Positions 60,567 through 64,000 of a stretch of DNA of 64,000 bases are shown here, piece by piece. A program made the translations under genes and the position numbers. The stretch is from Telmatactis stephensoni (Eukaryota; Cnidaria; Anthozoa; Actiniaria; Isophelliidae), in contig JALIZF010001862.1 in NCBI GenBank assembly GCA_029948255.1, forward strand, positions 806,001 to 870,000. The letters run 5' to 3'. Within the stretch, counting starts at the first letter, position 1. Every line of letters begins with the position of its first letter. The notes below the pieces were generated by a model. That model was not told where the DNA came from. It did no database searches and saw nothing but the letters and a program-made list of their open reading frames with translations.

Positions 60567-61362
60567 CAAAAATACATATGCTTCCCATGTATTCCCGTGT
60601 ATTCCCATGTATTCCAAAAAATATATATATCGACTTGTGTCGAAAACAACCACGTACCACAAAGTGTCGGTATACGACGGATCTATTACAAGATCTAATT
60701 GAATACGTATATTGAAGATAGTCGAGAAACTTGAAGAAACAATACGTCGTAGAACTATGGAATTCTTTAATGTGCGAATTTTCGACTAGCCAATACTAGT
60801 CTTCATCAGGCTTAAAAGGGTTACAATTGGAATCGGTAACTGTATATATATGATATGGATATAGGAAATGACGTAACAGGAAATAGATATACAAGTTTAC
60901 AAATGTGGTAAATAGACGGAGATTACAGTAAAGATAAGAAAGGTAATACTTATAACAACATATGTATAAAATTAATGGAAATAAAACTAAAACGTCTCAT
61001 CGCGTTTATTAAGTCCATTAGGTTCAAGTAAATTAGCAAGCGTGGTTATATAGTGAGCTTCTTTAGCTTTGCGGATGGCATCGCGATTAGAGGTGATTAT
61101 TTCAATGGGGATAAGTAAAACGTTAGTTATAGAGTGATCAGAGTTGGCAAGGAAATGTGTGTGTGGGAATACACGGGAATACAGGGGAATGCATAGGAAT
61201 ACAGGGGAATACATGGGAATACAGGGGAATACATGGGAATACACGGGAATACATGGGAATACACGGGAATACATGGGAATACAGGGGAATACAGGGGAAT
61301 ACATGGGAATACATGGGAATACATGGGAATACATGGGAAGCATATGTATTTTTGTTTCGGCC
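60567..61362. mobile_element. Nested fold-back with ATACATGGGA minisatellites
   Basis: Ends ACAAAAATACATATGCTTCC (left) and GGAAGCATATGTATTTTTGT (right) are perfect inverses. Next to them are (CCCATGTATT)n at the left (60587-60618) and about 16 units of (GGGAATACAT/ACACG)n at the right (61167-61340). A Penelope-like fragment lies in between. Confidence 0.7.
60715..61160 (-). pseudogene. 3' fragment of a Penelope-like retroelement
   Basis: Minus-strand peptide FLANSDHSITNVLLIPIEII followed by SNRDAIRKAKEAHYI..EPNGLNKRDE ends at 60987. This looks like the end of a GIY-YIG endonuclease domain (the HSI..IPIE, SNRD.IRK.E..YI and GLN..DE pattern) that closes Penelope-like proteins. The rest of the ORF is gone. 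The flanking GATGAAGACTAGTATTGGC at about 60780-60810 fits its 3' UTR. Confidence 0.55.
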
Positions 61363-62476
61363 TTACTGTGTTTGGTTTGCTAACCCATAATTTTTGGCTC
61401 GTCTGTCAATTAGCTGTCATACTTTTATAACACATCCAATTATATGTCGCATTCTTTTCACGTCTATTAAAAAATTGTTGGTGAAAACCTACCAACAAAT
61501 GTTATTTGACGTGCCTGTCACCGACATCCAATCGCATGAAAGGAAGCGCTAAAACGTTTTGCAAAGATTGTGTTATCTATTGTTTATTTGACCGTGGGAA
61601 CACCCCTTTCTGATTGGTCGGGAATAGAACTTGTAACAATCATACACGCTCTTTTAATCACTTGTGTGAAATTAGCCAATCTGGCACGAGAGGAAATCAT
61701 AGAAATCTCGATGAATGCGTTTACGCTCTATTTATAATAGTCATTGGAAATTTTATGGCAAAATTGTCATTAAAACACACGGATTTGCAGGATTTACAGC
61801 CCTAAACTAAAGGCCGTTTATCGAGGTTTGTTGCATTGCTGCATTGCAACATTGCTTAAAAACTTTCCGCTTAGTTGAGTCACAATGAATCCCGCTGATA
61901 TTAATGAACAAATTTGATTTTCAGTTTACATTTTTCTTTGCAAGTTAGAACTCCAAGTCTCGTAAAGGAATCTAAAGGGTTTTGAGCGGGCCGAAACATC
62001 ATTGCTTTGAAGCAATATAGGCTTGTTGTATATACATGTCCCTAGAATTTCAATGGGTTATATTGATGGTGAATGAAGTACCAACTCTGGGAAATTTATG
62101 TACAGCGGTTTCCTTAGCCAAGGTCAAGTCATCCATGCGTGAAGTTCAATTCAAAACTTGGATTGAATATGAAACATGAATGTTGCACGCGTGCGACAAA
62201 TCAAATTTAAAGTTCGGATGCTAAATTAATTTGATAGAACTTGTATTTCGAGTTTCACGGCTCGAATGCCAAATGCTCAGACTAGATGTCGAATTTAGAA
62301 CTTGGATGTCGAATTTAAAAACGGAATGTCGAATTTAGAACTTGGATGTCGAATACAAATTTAAAAGTTGAATGTCAAATTTCAAACTTAGATGTCGAAT
62401 TCCAAACTTGGATGTCGAATTTAGAACTTGGATGTCGAATTTAAAACACGATTTTTGGCGGGGATATAACGCCATA

Positions 62477-63950
62477 CGCATTCACGTATCAGCCTCATTA
62501 GATGATCCTCATCCCTGCTAACCCACTGGGCCAAATCTTTCTCAAAGGTTGATATGACTTCTATTGTGAATGCTTTTATCGTTTTTCCTCCAATGTCCAC
62601 CTGAAATTGTAATTCATATCGCGAACCTCTAATGGGTGCTTTGAACTTCACGATGAAATGCCCCATTCTGCTTTCAGTGACTTCGTGTTCAACTTCGTGA
62701 CCGTCAAAGTCTTTGATGTTGACATCAATGGAGTCAATATTTGCATAACAAATCTCGTCTTCTGAAGTTCTTGTCACGATTTCCAATTCATATTCATATT
62801 CTGCGGCGAAAATTTTTTCTTTTTCATTTAGTATTTCTACCGAACAACGAGATGCGTCTGGTACCGTCTCTATTATCTTCCCAAGATCTTGCAAATTGTG
62901 CAAAATCTGAGTGTTTGGTGAGAATTTCAAACTTGTGCTACGTTTGATTGGTTTTGCTTTCAACACAGATGGTGTTTGCAGCAAATTTTTGCATCGTAGT
63001 GGAAGTTGGCTTTGCAAAATCAAATAGTCTACCTTTTCCTCTTGTAAAGATTTGCCCTGTTCCTTAGCTGCGTCGAGCTGTTGGATGACAGTAGTGATTT
63101 CTTCTTGTTCTTCATCATTTGCTGTCTTATGTTCTAGGAACATCTCTTCCAGTGTTCTCAGTGTGGCATTTTGATATCTTTGCAAGGTCAGTATTTGTGC
63201 TTGCACGTGATCCAACAATTTCTTCTTCGCTATATTGAAGTCGTTTTCCAATCGCAGGATATTTTGCTGGGACACCTCAAGTTCATGCTCAAATTTATCT
63301 TTCAATCGATTTACTTGAACCACGTCTTCATTAATCAATCGTTTTATTTGTGCGGTTTTTTGCTTTATACTTATCTTTTTGCAGCTGTCATGATCTGTAT
63401 TCGCACACTGTTGACAAATACCCTTCTGGCACGCTAGACAAAAGTATATTAGCTCTTCGCTTTCATGGAATTCCACTTCACAGTGAACTTGACTCATGAT
63501 GTAACTATTCAGGTGTTCTCGATTGAAGTCGCCGAACAGAACTGCATTATGTTCTCCTTTGAATGGTTTCATCCTGGGGTGTTGATCGAGGCATCCTTTA
63601 CAGATCATTCCTTTACACTGTGGACAAAAAGCGACTACAATATTTGGTGCCTCACAGTTGACACATTTGGGCAGTTTGTCGCAGCTCATCACATTTTGTA
63701 ACTCATGATAAACAGATATCAATGAGTTGTAAAAGAACGAAGGAGAAAACTTTGATACGTCACCATATATCTCCTTCCGACACTTAGGACAGTTGGGTTT
63801 GGCGGTATTTTCTTTCAAATTTAAGATGCAGTGATAGCAAAAGCTATGATGACACGCAGGAAGCATTTTAGGATCATTAAAGGTTTCCTGACAAATAGGA
63901 CACTTAAGTTCCTCCTCGAATTTCTTAACTGCATCAGTAAGTTCCTCCAT
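62477..63950 (-). CDS. TRIM-family E3 ubiquitin ligase-like protein, C-terminus replaced by transposon
   Basis: ATG at 63950; no introns seen. RING finger at ~17-60 (CPICQETF..CHHSFCYHCI..CPKC), a first B-box-like zinc site at ~95-133 (CVNCE..FCPQCKGMICKGC), a B-box 2 at ~155-190 (CEVEFHESEELIYFCLACQKGIC), coiled coil ~200-300 and a C-terminal beta-rich, filamin-type region at ~390-480 (YANIDSIDVNIKDFDG, GHFIVKF, YELQFQVDIGG). The class matches TRIM2/3/45/71-like proteins without NHL repeats in the window. RING proteins of this kind transfer ubiquitin to bound targets. At 62476 the frame runs into a transposon and gains ~15 element-encoded codons (VWRYIPAKNRVLNSTSKF) before a stop. Confidence 0.85.
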
Positions 63951-64000
63951 TCTGCTGCTTTAAGACTAAACAATTGTCGTCAGTCGTTGCCCTCACGGAT

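Larger units (their letters stand above)
58974..62476. mobile_element. 3.5-kb non-autonomous element related to the outer element
   Basis: Starts TATGGCGTCCCCGCC and ends GGCGGGGATATAACGCCATA, flanked by a perfect 6-bp duplication CGCATT (58968-58973 and 62477-62482). Long inverted arms (about 59000-59451 and 62031-62465) contain ~19-bp AAATTCGACATCCAAGTT repeats, then about 250 bp of unique arm. TAT..ATA termini, a 6-bp duplication and the CCGCCAAAA subterminal word match the 29.8-kb element, so an IS3EU-type transposase is the likely driver. It carries no transposase of its own. Confidence 0.85.

Noticed and set aside
61144..61430. Gly/Asn/Thr and Pro/Tyr repeat ORFs
   Set aside because: Produced by the GGGAATACAT minisatellite in all frames.

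Overview
The window looks like nuclear DNA of an early-branching animal, most likely a cnidarian such as a coral or anemone. It is AT-rich and intron-rich, with tRNA-derived SINEs, many fold-back elements, a PDE5/PDE11-type phosphodiesterase, and transposon gene families I associate with coral genomes. The organism is an inference; no species can be named from the sequence alone.

Layout. (1) 1-10800: the 5' part of a minus-strand cyclic-nucleotide phosphodiesterase gene; three exons with exact splice sites can be placed, and the rest lies off the left edge. (2) 10801-25144: about 14 kb without a recognisable gene, holding SINEs, fold-back elements and satellites. (3) 25145-26280: a minus-strand exon of a disordered, unrecognised protein, followed by a 21-bp-type minisatellite. 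(4) 26846-56660: a 29.8-kb DNA transposon with perfect 164-bp terminal inverted repeats and a perfect 6-bp target duplication (CTACGA). Its own transposase is a three-exon, IS3-like DDE integrase on the minus strand (50804-56399), and an orphan 5' exon of a second gene sits at its left end. (5) Inside it, at 28243-50641, is a second giant element of 22.4 kb with inverted arms of about 3.2 kb. (6) 56667-58973: fold-back DNA and palindrome-rich low complexity. (7) 58974-62476: a 3.5-kb non-autonomous element with a perfect 6-bp duplication (CGCATT), inserted into the last codons of a minus-strand TRIM gene (62477-63950).

The inner 22.4-kb element is the most unusual part. Each arm holds an outer block (56-bp palindromic tandem repeats plus the first ~140 codons of a RecQ-like helicase) and an inner 1129-bp block. 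The inner block carries a start codon and the first seven codons (MSKLKRF). These feed two unrelated genes that run towards each other: an intact 10-exon P-element-type transposase (857 aa) on the left and an intact 6-exon PIF1-type helicase fusion (965 aa) on the right. The right arm also carries a 4-kb segment with a third gene, a DDE-like protein with a C2H2 finger, which the left arm lacks. All exon joins I give were checked by hand for phase; the frames close exactly for the integrase, the P-type transposase and the helicase.
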